A stretch of 64,000 nucleotides of DNA from Pseudomonas brenneri. Lineage in GTDB: Bacteria; Pseudomonadota; Gammaproteobacteria; Pseudomonadales; Pseudomonadaceae. The position numbers and the translations under genes are program-made. The notes under the pieces are model-generated. The model was not told the origin of the DNA. It made no database searches and saw nothing but the letters and a program-made list of their open reading frames with translations. This document shows, piece by piece, positions 31,808 to 41,205 of the stretch (position 1 is its first letter; each line of letters begins with the position of its first letter). The DNA lies in contig NZ_VFIL01000003.1 of the NCBI RefSeq assembly GCF_007858285.1, positions 372,001-436,000 on the forward strand. The letters run 5' to 3'.

Positions 31808-34399
31808 ATGTTGAATACGTTGAAGGTCAAAAATACGCTACGCCCAAGCCTCTTTGGCGGGTTGCTATCACTGGCAGGAACTGTAATGGGGGCCGGAGAT
31901 ATCGAGTTTAATACCGATGTTCTTGATCTGAGTGATCGCACTAATATTGACTTGTCTCGGTTTGCGCGCAGTGGCTTTATTCTGCCGGGCACCTACTTGA
32001 TGACAGTGCAGATAAATACCCAGCCTATTCCAGAGCAATCGGTGGCGTTCTATCCTCCCGATAAAGATCCCAAAGGCAGTCAGGCATGTTTATCGCCCGG
32101 TCTTGTCGAACAGTTGGGCCTGAAGGCGTCTGAAGCCGACAAACTTGTGTGGTGGAAGGGCGGGCAGTGCCTGGATGTTAAAAGCTTGCCTGGCATGGAG
32201 GTCACGGGTGATCTGGCCACCTCCACGCTGAACATCAATCTGCCCCAGGCCTATCTTGAGTACAGCGCCATCAATTGGGATCCGCCCTCTCGTTGGGACG
32301 AGGGGGTGCCGGGATTGCTGATTGATTACAACATGACAGCGCAATCGAACTATCAAAAGAATGACGGGACCCGCAATAACCTCAGTGGTAACGGAACACT
32401 TGGAGCCAATGCCGGTGCCTGGCGCCTGAGGGCGGATTGGCAGGGGCGTGTCGAGAATAGTCGCGAGGGGGCGTCCGATTATCACAGGCTGGAATGGAGT
32501 CGTTATTATGCTTATCGAGCCATTCCTGCGCTGAAGGCACGCCTGGTAGTGGGCGAGGACTACCTGTATTCGGACTTGTTTGACAGCTTCCGTTTTACCG
32601 GGGCCGCACTCAAGTCGGATGAAAGCCAGTTGCCACCCAACTTGCGTGGTTATGCCCCGGAAGTGGTTGGGGTGGCCAAGACCAATGCAAGAGTTGTTAT
32701 CAGCCAACAGGGCCGTGTGCTGTATGAAACCCTGGTGGCGGCAGGCCCCTTTCGCATTCAAGATCTTCAGGATGCGGTGACGGGCTCGCTGGATGTACGG
32801 GTGGAGGAACAGGATGGCTCGGTACACAGCTTCCAGATCGATACGGCAGGTGTTCCCTACCTGACACGCCCTGGACAAGTTCGTTACAAGTTGGCTACCG
32901 GGCGCCCGTCCAATCTTCAATATGGCGCTGATGGCGACTTTTTCGGCAGCGGAGAGTTTTCCTGGGGGATCAGCAATGGTTGGTCCCTGTTTGGTGGCGG
33001 TATAACAGACAACAACTATCGTGCGTTATCCATTGGTGCCGGGCGGGACTTGCTGATGTTTGGGGCTGTCTCACTGGATGTTACCCAGTCACGTGCAAAC
33101 GTGTGGAACGAGACGCTCTCGGGTAAATCCTACCGCCTTCAATACTCGAAGAACTTTGAACAGTACGACAGCCAAGTAACCTTTGCCGGTTACCGGTTTT
33201 CCGAGAAGAACTTTCTGAGTATGAGTGAGTACCTGGATGCTCGTCATTACGGGTTGAACGGCGAACTCGGCGGGCGTGGAGAGGGTGATGACTGGAAGCC
33301 TATTGGTGCGAGCAAGGCCCTTTATACGGCGACGGTGAGCAAGCAGTTTCGTGATTTAGGGACCAGCGTCTACGCCAGTTACAACAAACAAACCTACTGG
33401 GATCGACCGGACACTCAGCGCTGGAACTTGTCGGTGTCGCGTTACTTCAATTTAGGGACAGTTAAAAACATGAGCCTGTCGCTGAATATGTACCGTAGCC
33501 AGGAGTACGACTATAAGGATAACGGTATGGCGCTGACGGTCAGTCTGCCGTTGGGGCGCACCGGTACATTGTCGTTGGATGCCAATAGAGCGGCAGGTAG
33601 CAACACGTTTTCAACGCGCTACAGTGACCGTCTGGATGAGCGCAATAGTTATCAACTCGGTGCAAGCAACAACGCCGTCAATGGTTATCTGAGTCATATG
33701 GGTGACCAGGTTGATATTGATCTGAGCGCCAGCCAGCAAGAAGGGAGTTACAGGAGCCTCAGCGTGTCTGCACGCGGCGGCGGAACACTCACGCCTTACG
33801 GTGCAGCCTTGCATCGGACCAATGGTACGGGTGGAACCCGCCTGATGGTTGATACCGCAGGTGTACCCGGTGTGCCAGTGCGGGGTTACGGTTCACCGAC
33901 TCGCAGTAATGTCTTCGGCAAGGCCGTCATCTCCGATATCAGCAGTTATCAGCGTACGGCTGCCAGTGTCGATCTGGAGAACTTGCCGGGCAATGTCGAA
34001 GCGACTCAATCAGTGACGCAATTGACACTGACCGAAGGGGCTATTGGTTATCGATCACTGGAAGTGATTTCCGGTGAGAAGGCCATGGCTGTTCTTCGCC
34101 TGCAGGATGGTAGTTCACCGCCCTTCGGCGCGACGGTGAAGAACTTAAAACAGCAGGACACCGGGATTGTGAATGACGCTGGCAATGTCTACTTGAGCGG
34201 CATTAAAGCCGGCGAGCAGATGATCGTCAGTTGGGCTGGCGATGAGCAATGTGTCCTCACACTCCCAGGCATTTTGCCGGCTGATGGTTTGACGGATGCC
34301 CTGCAACTGCACTGCCAGAGCGTAACCACTGTTCAAGCTTTACCTGAGCCGGCAACGTTGCCCGGCAAGCATCCCGATACGGAGAATATATCCTCATGA
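31808..34399 (+). CDS. Fimbrial outer-membrane usher protein
   Basis: The 863-residue FimD/PapC-type usher forms the outer-membrane pore through which pilin subunits are assembled. After an N-terminal leader comes the N-terminal domain (DIEFNTDVLDL, then RFARSGFILPGTYLMTVQIN), the middle beta-barrel with its plug, and two C-terminal domains. Conserved pieces include LIDYNM, FRFTGAALKSDE and the final Cys pair (EQCVLTLPG; LQLHCQSV). The length is normal, and no frameshift is seen. It overlaps the chaperone gene by four bases (ATGA), so their translation is coupled. Confidence 0.95.
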   Translation: MLNTLKVKNTLRPSLFGGLLSLAGTVMGAGDIEFNTDVLDLSDRTNIDLSRFARSGFILPGTYLMTVQINTQPIPEQSVAFYPPDKDPKGSQACLSPGLVEQLGLKASEADKLVWWKGGQCLDVKSLPGMEVTGDLATSTLNINLPQAYLEYSAINWDPPSRWDEGVPGLLIDYNMTAQSNYQKNDGTRNNLSGNGTLGANAGAWRLRADWQGRVENSREGASDYHRLEWSRYYAYRAIPALKARLVVGEDYLYSDLFDSFRFTGAALKSDESQLPPNLRGYAPEVVGVAKTNARVVISQQGRVLYETLVAAGPFRIQDLQDAVTGSLDVRVEEQDGSVHSFQIDTAGVPYLTRPGQVRYKLATGRPSNLQYGADGDFFGSGEFSWGISNGWSLFGGGITDNNYRALSIGAGRDLLMFGAVSLDVTQSRANVWNETLSGKSYRLQYSKNFEQYDSQVTFAGYRFSEKNFLSMSEYLDARHYGLNGELGGRGEGDDWKPIGASKALYTATVSKQFRDLGTSVYASYNKQTYWDRPDTQRWNLSVSRYFNLGTVKNMSLSLNMYRSQEYDYKDNGMALTVSLPLGRTGTLSLDANRAAGSNTFSTRYSDRLDERNSYQLGASNNAVNGYLSHMGDQVDIDLSASQQEGSYRSLSVSARGGGTLTPYGAALHRTNGTGGTRLMVDTAGVPGVPVRGYGSPTRSNVFGKAVISDISSYQRTAASVDLENLPGNVEATQSVTQLTLTEGAIGYRSLEVISGEKAMAVLRLQDGSSPPFGATVKNLKQQDTGIVNDAGNVYLSGIKAGEQMIVSWAGDEQCVLTLPGILPADGLTDALQLHCQSVTTVQALPEPATLPGKHPDTENISS

Positions 34400-35157
34400 T
34401 GTTGAACCCACGTCTCACCCCCCAGGCTTTCGTGCTGCTCGCTCTAGGCTTGAGCCAGAGCGCTGGTGCCGCTGTCGGCCTGGATCGTACCCGAGTGATT
34501 TTTGATGGCGGCAAAGATGCCACCAGCGTGAACATCACCAATAACAATACCCAGTTGCCGTATTTGGCTCAGGGCTGGATTGAGGATGAAGAGGGTAAAA
34601 AGATTTCCACGCCCTTGATTGTGCTGCCACCGGTTCAACGGTTGGAGCCAGGGAAACAAAGCCAGGTGAAAGTTCAGGCGTTGCCGGCTGCCAAGTTGCT
34701 ACCGCAGGATCGAGAGACGGTCTACTACTTCAACTTGAGGGAAATTCCTCCGCGCAGCGATAAGTCCAACACCCTGCAAATTGCCCTGCAGACCCGGATT
34801 AAATTGTTCTATCGGCCGCAAGCCATTACGCCAAGCCAGCAAGACTTTTCCAGCCCCTGGCAAGAAAAGCTGACCCTGACCCGCGAAGGCGACCGTTATC
34901 AGGTGAACAACCCTACGCCTTACTACGTGACGCTGGTGGATGCGCGCAGCAGCAAGGACGGCAAAACCGTGCAGGGTTTCGAGCCGCTGATGGTACCGCC
35001 CAAAGGCTTGCTGATCTTGGGCCCTACAGCCAAGGTCCTTGGCACCACACCTTATCTGGCCTACGTGAATGATTACGGCGGACGTCCGCTGCTGGCCTTC
35101 ACCTGCACTGGCGATACTTGCAAAGTGAATGCGCAGGCGTCACCGCCTAATCAGTAG
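34396..35157 (+). CDS. Periplasmic fimbrial chaperone
   Basis: The 253-residue PapD/FimC-type chaperone folds pilin subunits in the periplasm by lending them a beta strand. A signal peptide ends near AGA. The two subunit-anchoring residues are visible: Arg in LDRTRVIF at the start of the mature protein and Lys in QTRIKLFYRP. The short loop before VYYFNLREIPP marks the FGS (short F1-G1) class, which assembles rod-like pili. ATG at 34396 overlaps the usher stop; an ATG one codon on is equally possible. It is the only chaperone in the cluster and must serve all subunits. Confidence 0.95.
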   Translation: MMLNPRLTPQAFVLLALGLSQSAGAAVGLDRTRVIFDGGKDATSVNITNNNTQLPYLAQGWIEDEEGKKISTPLIVLPPVQRLEPGKQSQVKVQALPAAKLLPQDRETVYYFNLREIPPRSDKSNTLQIALQTRIKLFYRPQAITPSQQDFSSPWQEKLTLTREGDRYQVNNPTPYYVTLVDARSSKDGKTVQGFEPLMVPPKGLLILGPTAKVLGTTPYLAYVNDYGGRPLLAFTCTGDTCKVNAQASPPNQ

Positions 35158-35178
35158 CGCCTGTTGGGGGAGAAACTC

Positions 35179-35751
35179 ATGAAGTCGCAAATTGTGAAGG
35201 TCTTGGGCGGCCTGTTGCTGGCCTTGGGGGGAGGCGTTCATGCCCAGGATATCGATGGTCAGAATGGGCTGCTGAATGTTACCGGGTCCATGCATGAAAC
35301 CCCTTGCAATCTGGAAATGGCATCACAGCATCAAACGATTGACTTGGGTGTCGTCTCGGCCAGTCAGTTGCAGCGCCCCGGTGACCAGGCGCCCGCCAGG
35401 CTATTTCAGCTGCGTTTTACCGATTGCCAGCGCACCGCCGGCAGCATCCGCAGTGAACGTACGGGGAATCTGACATGGAGTGCCTATCAGCCGGTGCTGT
35501 CGGTCGCGTTTATCGCACCGGCCGATGCCAATGACCCACGTCTGGTCAAAGTGCAAGGCATCACCGGCATGGGCCTGCGCTTGACTGATGCACTGGGGCG
35601 GGATGTACAGCTGGGCTCAAGAGGCGAGCCGTTATTTTTGACCCTCGGCAGCAACACGCAGACATGGAGTGTTCGGCCCACGCGCACCTTGGCGCCGTTG
35701 ACCAGTGGGGTATTTCGCGCTGTCGTGGATTTCAGGCTCAATTATGAGTAA
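35179..35751 (+). CDS. Fimbrial subunit
   Basis: This 190-residue pilin-like protein has a signal peptide (cleavage near VHA), the Cys pair (ETPCNLEMASQHQTIDLG and FTDCQRT) and a terminal strand ending in NYE. It is the closest relative in the cluster of the subunit at 31228, with the same order of Cys, QTI strand and charged linker. GGGGGAG sets the start at 35179 rather than the upstream TTG. The next gene overlaps its end. Confidence 0.83.
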   Translation: MKSQIVKVLGGLLLALGGGVHAQDIDGQNGLLNVTGSMHETPCNLEMASQHQTIDLGVVSASQLQRPGDQAPARLFQLRFTDCQRTAGSIRSERTGNLTWSAYQPVLSVAFIAPADANDPRLVKVQGITGMGLRLTDALGRDVQLGSRGEPLFLTLGSNTQTWSVRPTRTLAPLTSGVFRAVVDFRLNYE

Positions 35752-36256
35752 GGGCAAAAGAATGGCTAAGGCAACCGGCTCATGGGCCTTTCTTATTGCT
35801 GGCGGATTGCTGTGGGCCGTCAGCCAAGGTGTGCAGGCTGAGGTCAGTCTGATCATCCGTGCGGTGATCATCGCACCTCCACCGTGTGTCATTAATGGCG
35901 GCAGTACGCTCGATGTGCCTTTTGGGGCTGACCTTCTGACATCACGGGTTGACGGGGTTAATTATCGTCGGGATGTGCCTTACACCGTCACCTGCAGCGC
36001 CCCGTTCAGTAACGCGATGACCCTGGAGCTCAAGGGGCCGGGGGCTGCGTTCGATAACCGCGTGCTCTTGACCCGCAAACCGGACCTTGGGGTAAAGCTG
36101 TTCGTCAATGGCGCCGACTGGCCTCTGAATACGGCGGTGAATTTTACGTACCCCAACTTTCCAGTGGTGCAGGCGGTGCCTGTCAAACGCGTGGGCAGCA
36201 GGCTGACGGGAGGGGCGTTCGATGCCGCTGCCACCCTTGTGGTCGAATACCAATGA
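35744..36256 (+). CDS. Minor fimbrial subunit (PapE/FimG-like)
   Basis: The protein has 170 residues from ATG 35744, which overlaps the previous stop by eight bases; an alternative ATG at 35762 has TAAGG upstream and gives 164 residues. Both keep the signal peptide (cleavage near VQA). The mature part begins with the PPPCVINGG motif typical of tip-fibrillum subunits, followed by RVDGVNYRRDVPYTVTC with the second Cys, and ends in VEYQ. It shares this pattern with the next gene, which looks like a tandem duplicate. Confidence 0.8.
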   Translation: MSKGKRMAKATGSWAFLIAGGLLWAVSQGVQAEVSLIIRAVIIAPPPCVINGGSTLDVPFGADLLTSRVDGVNYRRDVPYTVTCSAPFSNAMTLELKGPGAAFDNRVLLTRKPDLGVKLFVNGADWPLNTAVNFTYPNFPVVQAVPVKRVGSRLTGGAFDAAATLVVEYQ

Positions 36257-36269
36257 AGAGGAACGATCA

Positions 36270-36749
36270 ATGACCTGTTGGCAGCAGCGAGCGTTGCTCG
36301 CCTTGTGCTCCATCGGCCTTTGCAGTGGTGCGTCGGCCAACTTAACGTTCAGCGGAACGCTTAATGAGCCTCCCCCCTGCACGATTGATGCTGGGAACAC
36401 GATTGAAGTCGATTTTGGGGATGTCGGGGTAAAGCGCGTCGATGGCGTGAAATACCGCCGGGGCGTTGGTTACACCATCAGCTGTGGTACCGACACGCTC
36501 CCGTGGGAACTGAAGTTGAGTGTTAACGGTACATCCACCACGTTTGATGGCTCCGCGGTGCAAACCAGTGCGCCGGAACTGGGTATTCGGATTTTTCAGA
36601 ATGGCGTGCCGTTTCTACTCAATACGCCACTGGACATCACCTTGTCATCACCGCCGACATTGGAAGTGGTCCCCGTCAAACGGCCAGGTGCAATTCTGAC
36701 GCCCGCAAGGTTTACGGCGGTGGCCACGCTGTTGGCCGAATACGAGTAG
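36270..36749 (+). CDS. Minor fimbrial subunit (PapE/FimG-like)
   Basis: This 159-residue protein has a signal peptide (cleavage near ASA), then PPPCTIDAGNTIEVDFG, RVDGVKYRRGVGYTISC and a terminal AEYE. The order and spacing match the preceding gene almost motif for motif, so the two probably arose by duplication and would form adjacent tip subunits. GAGGAACGATCA before the ATG at 36270 sets the start. Confidence 0.82.
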   Translation: MTCWQQRALLALCSIGLCSGASANLTFSGTLNEPPPCTIDAGNTIEVDFGDVGVKRVDGVKYRRGVGYTISCGTDTLPWELKLSVNGTSTTFDGSAVQTSAPELGIRIFQNGVPFLLNTPLDITLSSPPTLEVVPVKRPGAILTPARFTAVATLLAEYE

Positions 36750-36760
36750 GAGTTGAGTCC

Positions 36761-37309
36761 ATGCGACACGCAATTGTTCATAAGTGTTGGTCCTGTGCCG
36801 GGCTGATATTTCTGCTCACCTTCGGTCTGATGCCCACAGGAAATGCGGCGGACAACCTGAGTTTCAAGGGCAACCTGGTTGAGCAGGCCTGCACCATTCG
36901 CCCTGGCGACGAGGCAATCACGCTGGAGCTCTGGGACTTGACCAGCAAGCATCTCTACATCAACACCCGTTCGCGGGGGAAGGCTTTCCGCCTGCACCTG
37001 GACGACTGTAATACCACGATCGGCAACACGGTCACCATCACGTTTGGCGGTAGGGAAAACATGGCGCTTCCTGGATTGTTCGCGCTGGATGGCGGCAGTG
37101 GTGCCTCAGGTATTGGGATTGGCCTTGAGACGCCGAGCGACAAGCCATTGCCCCTGAATGTCGTCAGTGACGAGCAGGTGTTGAGCAATGGCAACAACGT
37201 GATTGAGCTCAAGGCCTATGTGCAGGGTGAGCCGAATGCCATCAGGGATCAAACCATAGGGCATGGCCCGTACACGGTGACCTCTACGTTTACGTTGGAT
37301 TACCCGTAG
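36761..37309 (+). CDS. Fimbrial subunit
   Basis: The 182-residue pilin-like protein has a signal peptide (cleavage near GNA), the Cys pair (EQACTIRPGDEAITLE and LDDCNTT) and a C-terminal strand ending in LDYP. It resembles the first pilin gene (30656) in the KAFRLHLDDC and GASGIGIGLET regions, so it may be a paralogue of the shaft subunit used near the tip. The 127 bases after it hold no gene. Confidence 0.82.
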   Translation: MRHAIVHKCWSCAGLIFLLTFGLMPTGNAADNLSFKGNLVEQACTIRPGDEAITLELWDLTSKHLYINTRSRGKAFRLHLDDCNTTIGNTVTITFGGRENMALPGLFALDGGSGASGIGIGLETPSDKPLPLNVVSDEQVLSNGNNVIELKAYVQGEPNAIRDQTIGHGPYTVTSTFTLDYP

Positions 37310-37436
37310 CGATGAACCGTCATTCATAGGCTGAAAACAGCCTCGGACAAACCTCAAACCTCCGCCGGGTGGCTTTAACACACGAACCGCGTGTTCGATG
37401 GGCCGTGCCTGGGTGGAGGTGCAACGAGAGATCGAA

Positions 37437-38393
37437 ATGAAACGACTATATGGGGCCTTTGTGCTTCTTGTCCTGACTGCTGTGACTACGACTGCGCAGG
37501 CTGTTGATTGTCGGGTCAATGGAGGGCCTTGGCAAAATGGCAATCCAAACCTGCAAGTCCCCGTTACGGTAACCCTGAGTGCAGACCGCACCAGGGTATT
37601 GCTGGAAGGGGCAAGGCTGGAATGTCGATTTACCTATAGCGGAGGCCCTGCTTGGCATGCGGACTATTGGGTAAGTGGGAGTGCAGCAGGTACCGCTTGG
37701 ACTCCGGGACCAAAATTTGCCGGCGAAGGGACCGGTTTGCGAATCAACGGAAATTTCCTGAACACGCCGGTGCCGTCTGCTATTGGGATAGTTACCATAC
37801 CCAATAATGGGATCTCTTACTTGATCAATGTCACCCCCTATATTCTTCTGCGTAACTACCCGTCCAATCCGTTCGATGTTCGAATAGGCGACAACTTAGG
37901 TCTGTTACGCCTTACTAGTTCGAACAATTACGACAGCACCCGACCACAACTCACCGTCACATACACCGCTGCCAACAACTTCACCATCTCCCCATCAACC
38001 TGCACTATCAACAATAACAATCCAATCGAAATCAACTTCGGCAACGTACACCAGCGAGCAATCGGCACTGACCCGCTGACATCGACCATCGTCAGCAACC
38101 GCAGACTCACTTACTCATGCCCGGATGGGGGGATTAACACACCGATTACCATTACCTACAAAGGCAATTCCTCGGCGTTCGACTCACGCTTACTGATGAT
38201 GACTAACCCTGACGTGGGCACGGCACTAGTGCGTGCAGGCTCTGCGGTTCAAGTGAACGGTTCGTTCCTGACCCGCATTACCAACAGCGTAGGAGGCGAC
38301 GATGTGACATTTTCTCTCGTTCGGCGAGCCGGATCCCTGCCGACTCCCGGAGCCATTAGCGGCAGCGGTGTCCTCGTGATGGGGGTGCCATAA
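37437..38393 (+). CDS. Candidate fimbrial tip adhesin (two-domain)
   Basis: The 318-residue protein is about twice the length of a pilin. After a signal peptide (cleavage near AQA) comes a domain of about 180 residues with its own Cys pair and no clear family, then a pilin-like domain beginning near TISPSTCTINNNNPIEINFG. FimH-like adhesins have this form: a receptor-binding domain followed by a pilin domain, encoded last in the operon. The C-terminus (VLVMGVP) lacks the usual penultimate aromatic residue. GAGAGATCGAA before ATG 37437 sets the start. Ligand unknown. Confidence 0.75.
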   Translation: MKRLYGAFVLLVLTAVTTTAQAVDCRVNGGPWQNGNPNLQVPVTVTLSADRTRVLLEGARLECRFTYSGGPAWHADYWVSGSAAGTAWTPGPKFAGEGTGLRINGNFLNTPVPSAIGIVTIPNNGISYLINVTPYILLRNYPSNPFDVRIGDNLGLLRLTSSNNYDSTRPQLTVTYTAANNFTISPSTCTINNNNPIEINFGNVHQRAIGTDPLTSTIVSNRRLTYSCPDGGINTPITITYKGNSSAFDSRLLMMTNPDVGTALVRAGSAVQVNGSFLTRITNSVGGDDVTFSLVRRAGSLPTPGAISGSGVLVMGVP

Positions 38394-38557
38394 GGCCGAG
38401 CCTTGCTAAAGGCTCGAAGCTCCGAGCCGGGCACGCCTGCCATGGGTGCCCGGTCAAAATCAGAGGGCCTTCAGTGCGTGGGAATGATCGATATCCAAAA
38501 CGCACCGCATCCCCCTAGAATGCCTGCTCCTCCACCTCTGGTTTTTTTGGGGCGCTC

Positions 38558-39520
38558 ATGCACATCTCCTCCGGCCGCTGGGTTTACGGTTTATCCCTGA
38601 CCCTGCTGACCGCGCTGCTCTGGGGTATTTTGCCGATCAAGCTCAAACAGGTCCTGCAGGTGATGGACCCGATCACCGTGACCTGGTTTCGCCTGATGGT
38701 GTCCGGTACGTGCCTGTTTGTGTACCTGGCCGCCGTCAAACGCCTGCCCAGCCCGAAAGTCCTGGGCAAGCGCGGTGGCTGGCTGGTGGCAATGGCGGTG
38801 TGCGGCCTTGTGGGCAACTATGTGCTGTACCTGGTCGGGCTGAAGATGCTGAGTCCCGGTACGGCGCAACTGGTGGTGCAGATGGGGCCGATCTTCTTGA
38901 TGATCGCCAGTGTGTTCCTGTTCAAGGAGCGTTTCAGCCTGGGGCAGGGTGTGGGCCTGCTGGTGCTGATCATCGGTTTTGCGCTGTTCTTCAACCAGCG
39001 CCTGGCAGAGCTGTTGACGTCCCTGGGCACCTACACCGCCGGGGTCCTGACCATTCTGCTGGCAACCACCATCTGGGTGTTCTATGCCCTGGGCCAGAAG
39101 CAATTGCTGACGGTGTGGAATTCATTGCAGGTGATGATGGTGATCTACCTGTGCTGCGCGTTCCTGCTGCTGCCCTGGGTACATCCCATGGAGGCGCTGC
39201 AATTGAGCCCATTGCAAGGCTGGCTGTTGCTGGCGTGCTGTTTCAATACGCTGATTGCTTATGGCGCGTTTGCCGAGGCGCTGGCCCATTGGGAAGCATC
39301 GCGGGTCAGTGCGACCCTGGCGATTACGCCGCTGGTGACGTTCGTGGCGGTGGCGATTGCAGCCTGGCTGTGGCCCGACTATGTACACGCCGAACAGATC
39401 AACGGCCTGGGGTATGGTGGTGCGGTACTGGTAGTGCTGGGGTCGGCATCGGTGGCGTTGGCGCCGTCCTTGATCGCGGGGCTCAAGGCCCGGCGCGCAA
39501 GGTTGATACAACCCTTGTAG
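38558..39520 (+). CDS. EamA/DMT family transporter
   Basis: This 320-residue inner-membrane protein has ten hydrophobic helices in two EamA repeats, with the typical FRLMVSG and KERFSLGQ motifs in the first repeat. Such proteins export amino acids or other small metabolites; the substrate is unknown. The region between it and the adhesin gene (38394-38557) holds a CCGGGCAC/GTGCCCGG hairpin (38427-38453) without a T-tract. The TAG stop lies within a REP arm. Confidence 0.87.
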   Translation: MHISSGRWVYGLSLTLLTALLWGILPIKLKQVLQVMDPITVTWFRLMVSGTCLFVYLAAVKRLPSPKVLGKRGGWLVAMAVCGLVGNYVLYLVGLKMLSPGTAQLVVQMGPIFLMIASVFLFKERFSLGQGVGLLVLIIGFALFFNQRLAELLTSLGTYTAGVLTILLATTIWVFYALGQKQLLTVWNSLQVMMVIYLCCAFLLLPWVHPMEALQLSPLQGWLLLACCFNTLIAYGAFAEALAHWEASRVSATLAITPLVTFVAVAIAAWLWPDYVHAEQINGLGYGGAVLVVLGSASVALAPSLIAGLKARRARLIQPL

Positions 39521-39615
39521 GAGCCGGCTTGCCGGCGAAAAACCCGAGGGCAACGCGGGGCATCAGACACCCCGCGTTATCGTTGACGTTTTTCGTCGGC
39601 AAGCCGGCTCCTACA
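39516..39615. repeat. REP doublet (REPIN-like)
   Basis: TGTAGGAGCCGGCTTGCCGG at 39516 and its reverse complement ending at 39615 flank an inner stem (AACGCGGGG / CCCCGCGTT). The element sits between the converging EamA and fumC genes, and its first arm supplies the EamA stop codon. Confidence 0.88.
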
Positions 39616-39622
39616 AGGAAGG

Positions 39623-41011
39623 TCAATGCCCCGCTTCGAGCATATTCTCCGGACGTACCCACTGGTCGAACTCGGCATCGGTGAGGTAGCCCAGGTCCAG
39701 CGCCGCTTCGCGCAGTGTCAGCCCCTCGGCATAGGCTTTCTTGGCAATCTCTGCTGACTTGTCATAGCCGATATGCGGGTTCAACGCCGTTACCAGCATC
39801 AGGCCCCGTTCCAGGTGCTCGGCCATTTGCTCGGCGTCGGGCTCAAGGCCGGCGATGCAATGTTCCTGGAAGTTGCGACAGCCGTCGGCGAGCAAGCGGA
39901 TCGACTCCAGCAGGTTGTGGATAATCACCGGCTTGTACACGTTCAATTGCAAATGCCCTTGGCTGGCGGCAATGCCGATAGTCACGTCGTTGCCCAGGAC
40001 CTGGCAGGCCAGCATCGACAGCGCCTCGCACTGGGTCGGGTTGACCTTGCCGGGCATGATCGAACTGCCCGGCTCGTTGGCCGGCAGGCGCACTTCAGCA
40101 AGCCCAGCGCGCGGGCCCGAGCCCAGCAGGCGCAGGTCGTTGGCGATTTTCATCAAGGCCACGGCCAGGGTTTTCAGGGCGCCGGACAGGGTGGTCAGCG
40201 GCTCATGGCCCGACAGCGCGGCGAATTTGTTCGGCGCGGTGACAAATGGCAATCCGGACAGCGCAGCGATTTCTGCGGCAATCGCCTCGCCAAAACCATG
40301 GGGCGAGTTCAGGCCGGTGCCCACCGCCGTACCGCCCTGTGCCAATTCGTAGACGGCGGGCAGGGCACTGCGAATGGCGCGCTCGGCGTAGTCCAGTTGC
40401 GCGATAAACGCCGAGACCTCCTGGCCGAAGGTAATCGGCGTGGCATCCATCATATGGGTGCGGCCGGTCTTGACCAGCTTCATATGGCGCGCCGACAACT
40501 CTGCCAGGCCACCGGACAGTTCACGCAGCGCCGGCAGCAACTGCTCGTGCACCGCCTGCACGGTGGCAATGCTCATGGCGGTGGGGAAGCAGTCGTTGGA
40601 GCTCTGGGAGCGGTTGACGTGATCGTTGGGGTGTACCGGGCTCTTGCCGCCACGGGGCTGGCCCGACAGCTCGTTGGCGCGACCGGCGATCACTTCGTTG
40701 GCGTTCATGTTGCTTTGGGTGCCGCTGCCGGTCTGCCAGACCACCAGCGGGAATTGGTCGTCGTGCTGGCCATCAAGTACTTCATCGGCGGCCTGTTCGA
40801 TCAGCCGGGCGATATCGGCGGGCAGGTCGCCATTGCGGTCGTTGACCCGTGCCGCGGCTTTCTTGATCAAGGCCAGGGCGTGCAATACCGCCAGTGGCAT
40901 GCGTTGCTCGCCGATGGCGAAGTTGACCAGCGAACGTTGGGTCTGTGCGCCCCAGTAAGCGTCATCCGGGACCTGTACTTCGCCCAGGCTGTCGGTTTCG
41001 ATACGGCTCAT
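39623..41011 (-). CDS. fumC: Class II fumarate hydratase
   Basis: FumC interconverts fumarate and L-malate without an iron-sulfur cluster, so it works under iron limitation or oxidative stress. The 462-residue protein carries the superfamily signature [15 protein letters not shown] near residue 318 and the active-site strings [14 protein letters not shown] and [14 protein letters not shown]. The start at 41011 follows AGGAGGG; the longer reading has unusual composition. Pseudomonads often carry several fumarases, and I cannot say which paralogue this is. Synteny with a manganese superoxide dismutase is not seen here. Confidence 0.94.
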   Translation of the reverse strand: MSRIETDSLGEVQVPDDAYWGAQTQRSLVNFAIGEQRMPLAVLHALALIKKAAARVNDRNGDLPADIARLIEQAADEVLDGQHDDQFPLVVWQTGSGTQSNMNANEVIAGRANELSGQPRGGKSPVHPNDHVNRSQSSNDCFPTAMSIATVQAVHEQLLPALRELSGGLAELSARHMKLVKTGRTHMMDATPITFGQEVSAFIAQLDYAERAIRSALPAVYELAQGGTAVGTGLNSPHGFGEAIAAEIAALSGLPFVTAPNKFAALSGHEPLTTLSGALKTLAVALMKIANDLRLLGSGPRAGLAEVRLPANEPGSSIMPGKVNPTQCEALSMLACQVLGNDVTIGIAASQGHLQLNVYKPVIIHNLLESIRLLADGCRNFQEHCIAGLEPDAEQMAEHLERGLMLVTALNPHIGYDKSAEIAKKAYAEGLTLREAALDLGYLTDAEFDQWVRPENMLEAGH

Positions 41012-41205
41012 CGCGGGGACCCTCCTTGTAGTCGGTTTGCGCAGTTTAGGCCCTGGGCGCGCGTTTGGGTTCCATAAAACCCATTTCATCGGCCAAACTC
41101 CCGCAAAACCAGGCCCTACAAGGCGTGGGGTTGAGTGCCAGCGTTTTTTAGGCGCAGAATGGTCGCCCTTGGGGTCTTACCTCGCCTGCTAGAAAAGGAA
41201 ACTCG

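Noticed and set aside
38427..38453. Hairpin CCGGGCAC/GTGCCCGG as terminator of the fimbrial operon
   Set aside because: The stem is good but there is no T-tract; noted under the EamA gene and not called as a terminator.
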